The notes under the pieces were generated by a model, which was not told where the DNA came from, did no database searches, and saw nothing but the letters and a program-made list of their open reading frames with translations. From NCBI GenBank assembly GCA_017354065.1, contig JAFMRN010000055.1:1-10513 (forward strand): DNA of 10,513 bases, written 5' to 3'. This stretch comes from Solirubrobacterales bacterium. GTDB taxonomy: Bacteria; Actinomycetota; Thermoleophilia; Solirubrobacterales; Solirubrobacteraceae. Below are positions 1 through 6,497 of the stretch, piece after piece (the first letter of the stretch is position 1; each line of letters begins with the position of its first letter). The translations under genes were made by a program, and so were the position numbers.

Positions 1-1548
1 TTGTGCCTGCCCGTGCCAGCCGCCGTAGCGGATGTCGGGCAGGCGCGGGGGCTCGCGCGTGGGCAGCACGCTCGGGGGCTGATCCGTGGCGGCCCCGTCA
101 TCGAGCACCCAGGTGTCCTTGGAACCGCCCCCCGCGGAGGAGTTCACGATCATCGAGCCCTCCTTCAAAGCCACGCGCGTGAGCCCGCCGGGCACGATCC
201 GGATCTCGTCACCGAACACCGCAAAGGGCCGCAGATCCACGTGGCGGGCACCGAGCCGGCCGTCCCCGGTCTCGGTCGGGACCGTGCTGAGGCTGACCAG
301 CTCCTGGGCGATGAAGCGCTCCGGCTCGGCCTCGATGATCCGCTTCTGGGCCTCGAGCTCCGCGGCGCTGGCGTGGGGGCCGATGAACACGCCCTTGCCA
401 CCCGACTCCGACGTCGGCTTGACGACCAGCTCGTGCAGGCGCTCGAGCACCATCTTGCGGGTCTTCTGCTCGTGCACGAAGTATGTCGGCACGTTCTCCA
501 GGATCGGCTCCTCGCCCAGGTAGAAGCGAACCATCTCCGGGACGTAGTGGTAGATCGCCTTGTCATCAGCGACGCCGGTGCCGACCGCGTTCGCGATCGC
601 GACCGTGCCCTGGCGGTAGGCCCGCATCAGCCCGGGCACGCCCAGCGCGCTGTCCGGGCGGAACTCCAGCGGGTCGATGAAGTCATCATCAAGGCGGCGA
701 TAGATCGTGTGCACACGCTGCAGGCCCGCGGTGGTGCGCATGTACACGGTGGCGTCGCGGACCACAAGGTCCGAGGCTTCGACCAGCTCTATGCCCATCT
801 GGCGGGCCAGGAATGCGTGCTCAAAGTAGGCGCTGTTGAGGCTGCCCGGAGTCCAGACCACGACCGTCGGTTCGGAGTCGGAAGCCGGCGCCACAGCCTT
901 CAGCGCCTCCAGCAGCAGGTCGGGGTAGTGATCGATCGGGCGGATCCGCTGGCCGGCGAACAGCTCGGGCATCAGCCGGGTCATCGCGAGCCGGTTCTCC
1001 AGCACGTAGGAGATGCCCGACGGCGTGCGGACGTTGTCCTCCAGCACCCGCCAGATGCCGTCGCCGCCGCGCACCAGGTCGCAGCCGGCCACGTGGGTGT
1101 AGACGCCGCCCGGGGAGCGGATCCCGTGCGCGGCCCGGGCGAAGCACGGGCGCGTAACTATCAGCGACCAGGGGATCTTGTTGGCCCGCACGATCTCGCG
1201 GCCGTGGTAGACGTCGTCCACGAACGCGTTCAGCGCGCGGATCCGCTGAGCCAGGCCGCGCTTGATCACGGTCCACTCGCCCGCGGTCAGGACGCGCGGG
1301 ATCAGGTCCAGCGGCCAGGCGCGGTCGCGGCGGTCACCGTCCTCTGAGTAAACCTCGAAGGTGATCCCCTGCTGCATGAAGATCGTGTCGCGGCGCCGGC
1401 CGGCCTCGGCCAGCGCGGCGGGGTCGAGCCGCCCCAGCGCCGAGACCAGCGCCTGGACGTGCGGGCGCGGTGTCCCGTCGTTCTCCAGCAGCTCATCCAG
1501 GCAGCCGGGCGGGACGTGGTAGTCGGCTATCGGCTGGACGCTTGCCAT
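1..1548 (-). CDS. Circularly permuted ATP-grasp type 2 protein (DUF404/DUF407 type), N-terminal 516 codons, runs off the left edge
   Basis: The minus-strand frame is open from the ATG at 1548 to base 1. Family hallmarks in order are a leader resembling 'GITFEVYSEDG' (61-71), LEDNVRTPSGISYVLENR (169-186), an inter-domain region with YRRLDDDFIDPLEF (283-296), ADDKAIYHYVPEMV (327-340), the nucleotide-binding stretch VVKPTSESGGKGVFIG (375-390) and SSAGGGSKDTWVL (470-482). The family is predicted from comparative genomics to form amide or peptide bonds with ATP, often beside an alpha-E (DUF403) protein and a transglutaminase-like protease. Such partners would lie beyond the left edge. The true substrate is unknown. 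The ATG at 1548 is the first possible start, because an in-frame TAG lies five codons upstream. No clear Shine-Dalgarno precedes it. The plus-strand ORF over the same bases is a codon shadow. Family assignment is secure; function is not. Confidence 0.9.
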   Translation of the reverse strand, partial: MASVQPIADYHVPPGCLDELLENDGTPRPHVQALVSALGRLDPAALAEAGRRRDTIFMQQGITFEVYSEDGDRRDRAWPLDLIPRVLTAGEWTVIKRGLAQRIRALNAFVDDVYHGREIVRANKIPWSLIVTRPCFARAAHGIRSPGGVYTHVAGCDLVRGGDGIWRVLEDNVRTPSGISYVLENRLAMTRLMPELFAGQRIRPIDHYPDLLLEALKAVAPASDSEPTVVVWTPGSLNSAYFEHAFLARQMGIELVEASDLVVRDATVYMRTTAGLQRVHTIYRRLDDDFIDPLEFRPDSALGVPGLMRAYRQGTVAIANAVGTGVADDKAIYHYVPEMVRFYLGEEPILENVPTYFVHEQKTRKMVLERLHELVVKPTSESGGKGVFIGPHASAAELEAQKRIIEAEPERFIAQELVSLSTVPTETGDGRLGARHVDLRPFAVFGDEIRIVPGGLTRVALKEGSMIVNSSAGGGSKDTWVLDDGAATDQPPSVLPTREPPRLPDIRYGGWHGQAQ

Positions 1549-1605
1549 CTCGGGACAAGGCTAAATCGCCGGGGATGGCACTACCAACTCCTGTTTGGAC
1601 AAATT

Positions 1606-1646
1606 GCGCGCCGGCGTTGTCATCCGCCTGGCTAAAGCCGGCGCGC
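1606..1646 (-). terminator. GC-rich inverted repeat downstream of the lipoprotein gene, possible terminator
   Basis: Arms GCGCGCCGGC (1606-1615) and GCCGGCGCGC (1637-1646) pair perfectly over 10 bp around a 21-base loop, 11 bases after the lipoprotein stop. On the minus strand the stem is followed by AATTTGT, only a weak U-tract. It could end lipoprotein transcription before the ATP-grasp gene, or act as an attenuator between the two. The long loop and short U-tract make a strong intrinsic terminator uncertain. Confidence 0.5.
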
Positions 1647-1657
1647 TGGATGTCAGA

Positions 1658-2146
1658 TCACTCGCCGATCGACGGGTCGCCCGAAATCTGCCACTTGCCG
1701 CCGCTCTTGGTGAGCTGCACCGGGAAGTGCTTGCCCGCTGCCGTGAGCTCGCCCGTGGCGGTGGAGCCGCTGACCTTCGGGGTGCCCACCTGCACCTTGC
1801 TCATCACCTTGCGCACCTGTGCGGGAATGATCGCGAAGACCTTTGGGCAGGATGTGGCCGACGGCTCTGCCTGCTTGACCTTGGCGAGCATCTTCTTCTG
1901 CAGGCTCGGTGTCAGGACTCCGCAAGCGGCTGTTCCGTCGCCCTTCTGAATCGCGGTCAGGTAGGTCTTCAGTGCGGCGTTGACCGCGGTCGCATCAGAA
2001 CTCGAGGACGAGCTGCTCGACGGGGATGAGCCCTTGGACGCGTTCGTGGTTGACGATGAGCTTGAGCTACCACAGCCCGCGACCAGCGCCGCCGAGCTAG
2101 CCAGGACGGCCAACGCGGCGCCCGGACGGCCAACTGCCAATTTCAT
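1658..2146 (-). CDS. Secreted lipoprotein with Ser-rich linker and NTF2-like/DUF4878-type domain
   Basis: This encodes a 162-residue precursor. A basic start (MKLAVGR), a hydrophobic stretch (about 10-23) and the lipobox VAGC (22-25) mark it as a lipoprotein whose mature N-terminus is Cys25. A Ser-rich linker (26-50) follows; its serine codons are mixed (AGC, TCA, TCG, TCC, AGT, TCT), so the run is not a simple DNA repeat expansion. The globular part (about 52-162) begins with a helix of the type AVNAALKTYLTAIQKGDGTAACGVL, as in small NTF2-like actinobacterial lipoproteins. It carries two cysteines (75 and 100) that could form a disulfide outside the membrane. The ATG at 2146 has AAGGGAG four bases upstream; an ATG 21 codons earlier in frame has a composition unlike a signal peptide and was rejected. 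The likely place of action is the outer face of the cytoplasmic membrane. Its ligand or role is unknown. Confidence 0.8.
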   Translation of the reverse strand: MKLAVGRPGAALAVLASSAALVAGCGSSSSSSTTNASKGSSPSSSSSSSSDATAVNAALKTYLTAIQKGDGTAACGVLTPSLQKKMLAKVKQAEPSATSCPKVFAIIPAQVRKVMSKVQVGTPKVSGSTATGELTAAGKHFPVQLTKSGGKWQISGDPSIGE

Positions 2147-2262
2147 GTGACTCCCTTGTCGTGTGTTTCCGTGCCGGCCCCGGAGGCCCCGCCGACCCGT
2201 AGTGGGCACGGTACCTCTTTAGCTGGCGATTAGACGCCAGTCCCCTACCCTGCGCACTCGAT
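2147..2262. promoter_or_regulatory. Divergent intergenic region between the lipoprotein gene and rmlD, with two inverted repeats
   Basis: The 116 bases hold the start signals for both flanking genes. CCGTGCC (2169-2175) and GGCACGG (2205-2211) form a 7-bp inverted repeat that would lie in the lipoprotein 5' leader if its promoter is nearer rmlD. CTGGCG (2223-2228) and CGCCAG (2235-2240) form a second one with a 6-base loop, just upstream of the rmlD -10 candidate and so well placed for an operator. No convincing -35 box was found for either direction. Confidence 0.45.
2246..2251 (+). promoter_or_regulatory. Candidate -10 box (TACCCT) for a leaderless rmlD mRNA
   Basis: TACCCT fits the actinobacterial TANNNT pattern and ends 11 bases before the rmlD ATG. 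Transcription would then start about 0-5 bases before the ATG. No Shine-Dalgarno-like purine run precedes the ATG, which agrees with a leaderless or near-leaderless transcript. Confidence 0.4.
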
Positions 2263-3108
2263 ATGCGACTTCTGATCACGGGCGCGGGCGGCATGCTCGG
2301 CCAAGACGTTCACAGCGCGGCAACGGCAGCCGGCCATCAGGTCTCCGCGCTGACGCGGGCGGAGCTTGACATCATTGATGGCGCAGCGGTTAGGGCGGCC
2401 TTTGAGGCCGCCCGCCCGGACGCGGTGATCAACTGTGCTGCCTACACGCAGGTGGACAAGGCCGAGAACGAGGCCGAGGCCGCCAAGCAGGCGAACGCGG
2501 TAGCGCCCGGCGTGCTGGCGGGTGCGGCCGCCGAGGCCGGCGCCTGGCTGGTGCACGTGTCCACGGATTACGTCTTTGACGGTCAGAAGACCGGCGGGCC
2601 GTATCTGGAGTCCGATCCGGTTGGCCCGCGCTCGGTGTACGGATCGACCAAGCTCGAGGGCGAGCGGGCTATCGCGGCCGCGCTGCCGGACGCCCACACG
2701 ATCGTCCGCTCCGCCTGGCTGTTCGGCCTGCACGGTCCGTGTTTCCCGGCGACGATGCTGCGCCTGGCCGGCGAGCGTGACCAGCTGCGGGTGGTTGCCG
2801 ACCAGCGCGGGTGTCCGACCTATACGCCGCACCTTGCCGGCGCGCTGGTGTCGCTCGCGGAGGCGCGCTCGCTGGTCGGGGTGGTTCACGTTGCGGCCGC
2901 CGGGGAGGCGAGTTGGCAGGAGTTCGCCGCGGCGACGATCTCCGGTGCGGGCCTGGACACGCGCGTTGATCCGATCAGCACCGCGGAGTACCCGACGCCC
3001 GCCGCCCGCCCGGCCTACAGCGTGCTGCGTTCCGAGCGCGGGGCGCCGGTGCTGCCCAGCTGGCAGCAGGGGCTGTCCGAGTACCTGACCGCAAGGGGGA
3101 GCGCGTGA
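2263..3108 (+). CDS. rmlD: dTDP-4-dehydrorhamnose reductase (RmlD)
   Basis: RmlD reduces dTDP-4-dehydro-L-rhamnose with NAD(P)H, the last step of dTDP-L-rhamnose synthesis in the cytoplasm. The product feeds cell-surface polysaccharide or glycolipid assembly. The 281-residue length is usual for the family. The Rossmann motif GAGGMLG lies at 7-13, INCAAYTQVDKAE at 56-68, the catalytic Ser/Thr region VSTDYVFDG at 99-107, the Tyr-Lys pair in YGSTK (Tyr126, Lys130), then VRSAWLFG and VVADQRGCPTYT, and a C-terminal RPAYSVL where the family usually has RPANSVL. The stop overlaps the rmlB start by four bases (GTGA), so the two are co-translated. The gene is the first of its operon; rmlA and rmlC are not in the window. 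Confidence 0.93.
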   Translation: MRLLITGAGGMLGQDVHSAATAAGHQVSALTRAELDIIDGAAVRAAFEAARPDAVINCAAYTQVDKAENEAEAAKQANAVAPGVLAGAAAEAGAWLVHVSTDYVFDGQKTGGPYLESDPVGPRSVYGSTKLEGERAIAAALPDAHTIVRSAWLFGLHGPCFPATMLRLAGERDQLRVVADQRGCPTYTPHLAGALVSLAEARSLVGVVHVAAAGEASWQEFAAATISGAGLDTRVDPISTAEYPTPAARPAYSVLRSERGAPVLPSWQQGLSEYLTARGSA

Positions 3109-4088
3109 AGCTGTTGGTGACAGGCGGCGCCGGGTTCATCGGCTCCAACTTTGTGCACCACGTCCGGCGTGAACGTCCGGACTGGGAGGTCATCGTCTTT
3201 GACGCACTGACCTACGCGGGTAACCGCGCGAACGTCCCCGAGGTGGAAGTGATCCAGGGTGACGTCGCTGACGCTGAATCTGTGGACGCCGCGGTGGCGC
3301 GCGTGGACGCGGTCGTCCACTTTGCGGCCGAGTCACACAATGACAACTCGTTGCATTCACCCTGGCCGTTTGTGCAGACGAACCTGATTGGCACTTACAC
3401 CGTCTTGGAGGCCGTGCGTAAACACGGCGTGCGCCTGCACCACATCTCGACTGATGAGGTGTACGGGGATCTTGAGCTGGATGACCCGGCCAAGTTCCTG
3501 CCCGACACGCCCTATAACCCGTCCTCACCCTACAGCTCGACCAAGGCGGGCTCCGATCTGCTGGTCCGCGCCTGGGTACGGTCCTTCGGCGTGGCGGCCA
3601 CGATCTCCAACTGCTCCAACAACTACGGTCCGTTCCAGCACGTGGAGAAGTTCATCCCGCGTCAGATCACCGAGATCCTGGAGGGGCGGCGCCCGAAGCT
3701 GTACGGCGCCGGCCAGAACGTGCGCGACTGGATTCACGCCGACGATCACTCCTCCGGCGTGCTCGCCGTGCTGGAGCGCGGCCGGACCGGTGAGACCTAC
3801 CTAATCGGTGCCGACGGTGAACGTGACAACAAGTCGGTCGTCGAGATGATCCTGTCCCTGATGGGCCACGACGCGACCGACTATGACCATGTCAACGACC
3901 GCCCCGGCCACGACATGCGCTACGCGATAGACGCCTCCAAGCTGCGCACCGAGCTCGGCTGGGAACCCCGCTACCGCGACTTCGAGGCAGGGCTTGCCGC
4001 CACCATTGACTGGTACCGCCAGAACGTCGCCTGGTGGAAGTCCCAAAAGGAGGCGACTGAGGCCAAGTACCAGGTCCTCGGCCGCTGA
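3105..4088 (+). CDS. rmlB: dTDP-glucose 4,6-dehydratase (RmlB)
   Basis: RmlB converts dTDP-D-glucose to dTDP-4-keto-6-deoxy-D-glucose with bound NAD+, the second step of the rhamnose pathway. It is an extended SDR protein of 327 residues. The cofactor motif GGAGFIG is at 7-13. The catalytic triad region STDEVYGD holds Thr116, Asp117 and Glu118, the hallmark that separates the dehydratase from other sugar epimerases. YSSTK supplies Tyr143 and Lys147. NCSNNYGPFQHVEKFIPRQI (169-188) and GAGQNVRDWIHADDH (201-215) are typical substrate-binding segments. The loop after HFAAESH reads NDNS rather than the enterobacterial VDRS, a variant found in other Gram-positive lineages. The start is GTG, preceded by AGGGGGA, and overlaps the rmlD stop, so translation is coupled. 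Confidence 0.95.
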   Translation: MKLLVTGGAGFIGSNFVHHVRRERPDWEVIVFDALTYAGNRANVPEVEVIQGDVADAESVDAAVARVDAVVHFAAESHNDNSLHSPWPFVQTNLIGTYTVLEAVRKHGVRLHHISTDEVYGDLELDDPAKFLPDTPYNPSSPYSSTKAGSDLLVRAWVRSFGVAATISNCSNNYGPFQHVEKFIPRQITEILEGRRPKLYGAGQNVRDWIHADDHSSGVLAVLERGRTGETYLIGADGERDNKSVVEMILSLMGHDATDYDHVNDRPGHDMRYAIDASKLRTELGWEPRYRDFEAGLAATIDWYRQNVAWWKSQKEATEAKYQVLGR

Positions 4089-4105
4089 GCCGCGATGCGG
4101 CGCGC

Positions 4106-4822
4106 ATGAGCAGCCCGTCTGACAGCCTCGCCACGCCCGCTGCGATCAGCGGGGTCGCACACGGGCTGCTGGACTGCCGTCGCTGTCCGCGCCTGGTCGA
4201 GTGGCGTGAGCGCGTGGCGACTGACAAGCGCGCCTCCTACCGGGACGAGAGCTACTGGGGCAAGCCGGTGCCCGGCTGGGGCGATCCGCAGGCCCGGATC
4301 GTGGTCGTGGGACTGGCGCCCGCTGCTCACGGTGCGAACCGCACGGGGCGGATGTTCACGGGCGACCGCTCAGGGGACTGGCTCTACGCCGCGCTGCATC
4401 GGGCGGGGATGGCCTCACAGCCAGAGGCCGTTTCCCGTGATGACGGACTGACGCTCAGTGACTGCTGGGTGACCGCGGCGGTGCGCTGTGCGCCGCCCGC
4501 CAACAAGCCGCTCCCACAGGAGCGCGACAACTGCTGTGTCTCCTGGCTGGCGCCGGAGCTGGGGCTGCTGCGCCGCCGGCGGGTGCTCGTTTGCCTGGGC
4601 GCGTTCGCCTGGGATGCCGTGATGCGGACCCTGTCGGCACCGCGGCCCCGCGCCGCGTTCGGCCACGGCGCCGAGGCCACGATCGCCGGTGCCGGGCACG
4701 AGGGCCGCGACCTGACGCTGCTCGGCAGCTACCACGTGTCCCAGCAGAACACGTTCACGGGGCGGCTGACCGAGCCGATGTTGGACCAGATTTTTTACCG
4801 CGCGCGGGAGCTTGCCGATTAG
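4106..4822 (+). CDS. Uracil-DNA glycosylase, family 5 (UDGb type)
   Basis: Family 5 enzymes remove uracil, and often hypoxanthine and other deaminated bases, from DNA to start base excision repair. The 238-residue protein has the family's motif 1, GLAPAAHGANRTGRMFTGD (69-87), where the polar catalytic residue of other families is replaced by Ala, and motif 2, HVSQQNTFTGRLT (210-222). Cysteines at 24 and 27 (CRRC), 128 and 143 or 144 are placed as in iron-sulfur UDGs and probably bind a 4Fe-4S cluster. The gene begins 17 bases after rmlB on the same strand with no good Shine-Dalgarno, so it probably shares the rml transcript. There is no obvious functional link to rhamnose. A five-codon ORF (4095-4109) ends on the start codon in an ATGA overlap and may couple initiation. 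Confidence 0.9.
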   Translation: MSSPSDSLATPAAISGVAHGLLDCRRCPRLVEWRERVATDKRASYRDESYWGKPVPGWGDPQARIVVVGLAPAAHGANRTGRMFTGDRSGDWLYAALHRAGMASQPEAVSRDDGLTLSDCWVTAAVRCAPPANKPLPQERDNCCVSWLAPELGLLRRRRVLVCLGAFAWDAVMRTLSAPRPRAAFGHGAEATIAGAGHEGRDLTLLGSYHVSQQNTFTGRLTEPMLDQIFYRARELAD

Positions 4823-4857
4823 TGTCCCGGTCGCGGCTGGTCATAGCGGGTATTAGT

Positions 4858-4921
4858 GGAGGGGCTCGCCTCCGCGACCACGTGGTCGCTTCGGCACCCT
4901 CCTAAACCATCCCTTGGAGGG
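4858..4921 (+). promoter_or_regulatory. VOC leader with alternative pairings around the Shine-Dalgarno sequence
   Basis: The Shine-Dalgarno GGAGGG (4916-4921) is five bases from the ATG. CCCTCC (4897-4902) is its exact complement across a 13-base loop and could mask it. An upstream copy, GGAGGG (4858-4863), can pair with that same CCCTCC and release the Shine-Dalgarno, or locally with CCTCC (4869-4873). The 16-bp palindrome lies between. The complementarity is visible in the sequence; that it works as a switch is inference. A TATTAG hexamer at 4851-4856 might be a -10 box placing the RNA start near the first GGAGGG. Confidence 0.4.
4874..4889. repeat. Perfect 16-bp palindrome GCGACCACGTGGTCGC
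   Basis: The sequence equals its own reverse complement over 16 bases and is centred on CACGTG. It lies 51 bases after the glycosylase stop and 37 bases before the VOC start. It could be an operator for a dimeric regulator of the VOC/sigma pair, or in RNA a 6-bp stem with an ACGT loop. No U-tract follows, so a classical terminator is less likely. Confidence 0.6.
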
Positions 4922-4926
4922 ACTAC

Positions 4927-5328
4927 ATGAGCACCAAAACTGCCACCGTCAACTCACTGAGCCTGGTGTGCCTGCCGACCACCGACCAGGACAAGTCGAT
5001 CGCCTTCTACGTCGAGAAGCTCGGCTTTGAGAAGCGGACCGACGAGCCGTTCGGCGGTAAGTACCGCTGGGTGGAGGTCTACCCGCCCAACGGCAACGCC
5101 GGTATCGCGCTGCCGTCGCCGCCGCCCGGTGAGACGACTGTCGAGCCGACCGACACCGGGATCGTCCTCACCACCGATGACATCGACGCGCTGCACAAGC
5201 AGTTCCAGGCTGAGCGCATCGACGTCGACGCCGAGGTCTCCCGGATGGGCGACCCGGTCCCGCCGATGTTCTGGTTCCGCGACCCCCAGGGCTACAAGCT
5301 GATGGTGGTTGAGACGCCCAAGCACTGA
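4927..5328 (+). CDS. Small VOC-superfamily (glyoxalase/bleomycin-resistance fold) protein
   Basis: A 133-residue single-domain protein. It shows the two beta-alpha-beta-beta-beta modules of the fold: SLVCLPTTDQDKSIAFYVEKLGFEK (about 12-36) opens the first, and GIVLTTDDIDALHKQFQ opens the second. The closing strand FRDPQGYKLMVVE ends with Glu129, a usual metal-ligand position. The N-terminal metal His of true glyoxalases is not visible in the first strand (SLVCLP), so it may bind another metal set or none, and glyoxalase I activity should not be assumed. The ATG has a strong GGAGGG five bases upstream. It sits 18 bases before a SnoaL-tailed sigma factor gene, suggesting one operon and perhaps a detoxification or small-molecule-sensing role. 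The substrate is unknown. Confidence 0.88.
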   Translation: MSTKTATVNSLSLVCLPTTDQDKSIAFYVEKLGFEKRTDEPFGGKYRWVEVYPPNGNAGIALPSPPPGETTVEPTDTGIVLTTDDIDALHKQFQAERIDVDAEVSRMGDPVPPMFWFRDPQGYKLMVVETPKH

Positions 5329-5346
5329 CGCGCCCTTTGACCGCGG

Positions 5347-6396
5347 ATGCTCGATTTCGAAGCACTGGTTGAGCCACTCCGGCCCGAGCTGCACGCGCAC
5401 TGCTATCGCATGCTCGGGTCGGTGTATGACGCCGATGACGCGTTGCAGGAGGCGTTGCTGCGTGCCTGGCGCGGAGTCGAGGGGCTGCGCAACCAGCGCG
5501 ACGCCAGGGCCTGGCTCTACAAGATCGCGACTAACGTCTGCCTGACCGAGCTTCAGCGGCGCAAACGGCGTGTGCTGCCACACGACTTCGGACCTGACTC
5601 GGCGGGAGATGTCCCGCCGGGTCAACCGGTCGCCGAGTCGGTGTGGATCGAGCCCTACCCCGCTGATGCAATCGGACTCGGATCGGGGTTTGCCGCACCT
5701 GATGCGCGATATGAGCAACGCGAGGGGATCGAGCTCGCGTTCGTCGCCGCCCTCCAGCACCTGGCCCCGAACCAGCGCTCGGTCCTGATCCTGCGCGAGG
5801 TGCTGGGCTTCTCGGCGGCTGAGACCGCGAGCATGCTGGGGACGACGGTCGCGTCCGTGACCAGCGCGTTGCAGCGCGCCCGCGTCGCGGTGGCCGAGCG
5901 TGTGCCCGAGCGCAGCCAGCAGGCCACCCTTGCGGCCCTGGGTCAGGACGGGCTGGCGCAACTGGTGGAGCGCTGGGTGTCCGCTTGGGAGCGCTCAGAT
6001 GTCGACGCCATGACGAAGATGCTCGTGGCCGACGCCAGCTTCGCGATGCCGCCGCTTGCAACCTGGTACCGCGGCCGCGAGCAGATCGGCACCTGGGCAC
6101 GGAGCACCTCGATGTCCGGCGCGTGGGATTGGCGTGGCGTGTTCACGCATGCGAACGCGCAGCCGGCGCTCGGCTTCTATTCCTGGGATGCTGACGCGGG
6201 CGCGTACCTGCCCTTTGCGTTGAACGTCCTGACCCTGGCCGGGGAGCAGGTTGCGGACGTAACCGCGTTCATCGTGCGCGCCGCCGAGGCGCCCGAGCCG
6301 GAGGCCTATGTGAACTTCCCGCGCGAGCCGTTTGATCGCCGCGCGCTGCACGGCGCCTTCACGCGCTTCGGGCTGGCCGAATCGCTGCCCGCATAG
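5347..6396 (+). CDS. ECF-type sigma-70 factor with SnoaL-like C-terminal domain (SigG/SigX5-like)
   Basis: This is an RNA polymerase specificity subunit of 349 residues, far longer than a plain ECF factor of about 180. Region 2 spans about 12-72, with HCYRMLGSVYDADDALQEAL and the core-binding and -10-reading helices up to TNVCLTELQRR. A linker with the WIEPYP motif (100-105) follows. Region 4 spans about 125-185, with LAPNQRSVLILREVLGFS and a helix-turn-helix containing ETASMLGTTVASVTSALQRAR. The tail (about 200-312) matches SnoaL/NTF2-like domains (LVERWVSAWERSDVDAMTKML, then FAMPPLATWYRGREQI). In characterised SnoaL-tailed ECF factors, the tail rather than a separate anti-sigma factor tunes activity, and none is encoded here. 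The ATG has no clear Shine-Dalgarno and probably relies on coupling to the VOC gene upstream. Its regulon cannot be read from this window. Confidence 0.92.
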   Translation: MLDFEALVEPLRPELHAHCYRMLGSVYDADDALQEALLRAWRGVEGLRNQRDARAWLYKIATNVCLTELQRRKRRVLPHDFGPDSAGDVPPGQPVAESVWIEPYPADAIGLGSGFAAPDARYEQREGIELAFVAALQHLAPNQRSVLILREVLGFSAAETASMLGTTVASVTSALQRARVAVAERVPERSQQATLAALGQDGLAQLVERWVSAWERSDVDAMTKMLVADASFAMPPLATWYRGREQIGTWARSTSMSGAWDWRGVFTHANAQPALGFYSWDADAGAYLPFALNVLTLAGEQVADVTAFIVRAAEAPEPEAYVNFPREPFDRRALHGAFTRFGLAESLPA

Positions 6397-6412
6397 CGAA
6401 CCTTGGGGATTT

Positions 6413-6431
6413 GGTTCCGGATGCCGGAACC
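6413..6431 (+). terminator. 8-bp inverted repeat after the sigma gene, terminator or operator candidate
   Basis: GGTTCCGG (6413-6420) and CCGGAACC (6424-6431) pair perfectly around a 3-base ATG loop, 16 bases after the sigma stop. Position favours an end signal for the VOC/sigma transcript, but no T-run follows. Its location upstream of the exporter promoter leaves a protein-binding role open. Confidence 0.45.
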
Positions 6432-6448
6432 GCGTCACCAAAGTTCAC

Positions 6449-6476
6449 GTATCAGACAGACCTGTCTGTCTGATAC
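6449..6476. promoter_or_regulatory. Distal TetR-family operator, 28-bp palindrome
   Basis: Arms GTATCAGACAGAC (6449-6461) and GTCTGTCTGATAC (6464-6476) are perfect inverted repeats over 13 bp around a CT centre. The size and symmetry suit a TetR-family dimer pair, and the cognate regulator gene lies two genes along. The site ends 55 bases before the exporter start. Confidence 0.8.
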
Positions 6477-6497
6477 CCTGGACCGCGGACCTTACAA

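Noticed and set aside
1..1347. Plus-strand open frame of 448 codons with low-complexity Arg/His/Asp/Val-rich translation
   Set aside because: It is the complement shadow of the minus-strand ATP-grasp gene, whose translation matches the family motifs throughout.
1562..1582. Short minus-strand frame (GTG, six codons) behind AGGAG, upstream of the ATP-grasp gene, as a leader peptide
   Set aside because: Too short to support from sequence alone and no regulatory residues are recognisable.
1981..2067. Ser-tract DNA as a short tandem repeat capable of slippage
   Set aside because: The serine codons are mixed, so the DNA is not repetitive; the tract is a protein linker.
2245..2889. Minus-strand open frame of 214 codons opposite rmlD
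   Set aside because: Composition typical of a GC-rich antisense frame; rmlD has all its catalytic motifs on the other strand.
4823..4829. TGTCCCG as a -35 element for autoregulation by the SnoaL-tailed sigma factor
   Set aside because: Only partly like the TGTCACA element known for some SnoaL-tailed ECF factors, and no CGTC-type -10 lies at the right spacing.
4954..5961. Minus-strand open frame of 335 codons across the VOC and sigma genes
   Set aside because: Shadow of two well-recognised plus-strand genes. It crosses their boundary, and its translation has no recognisable domain.
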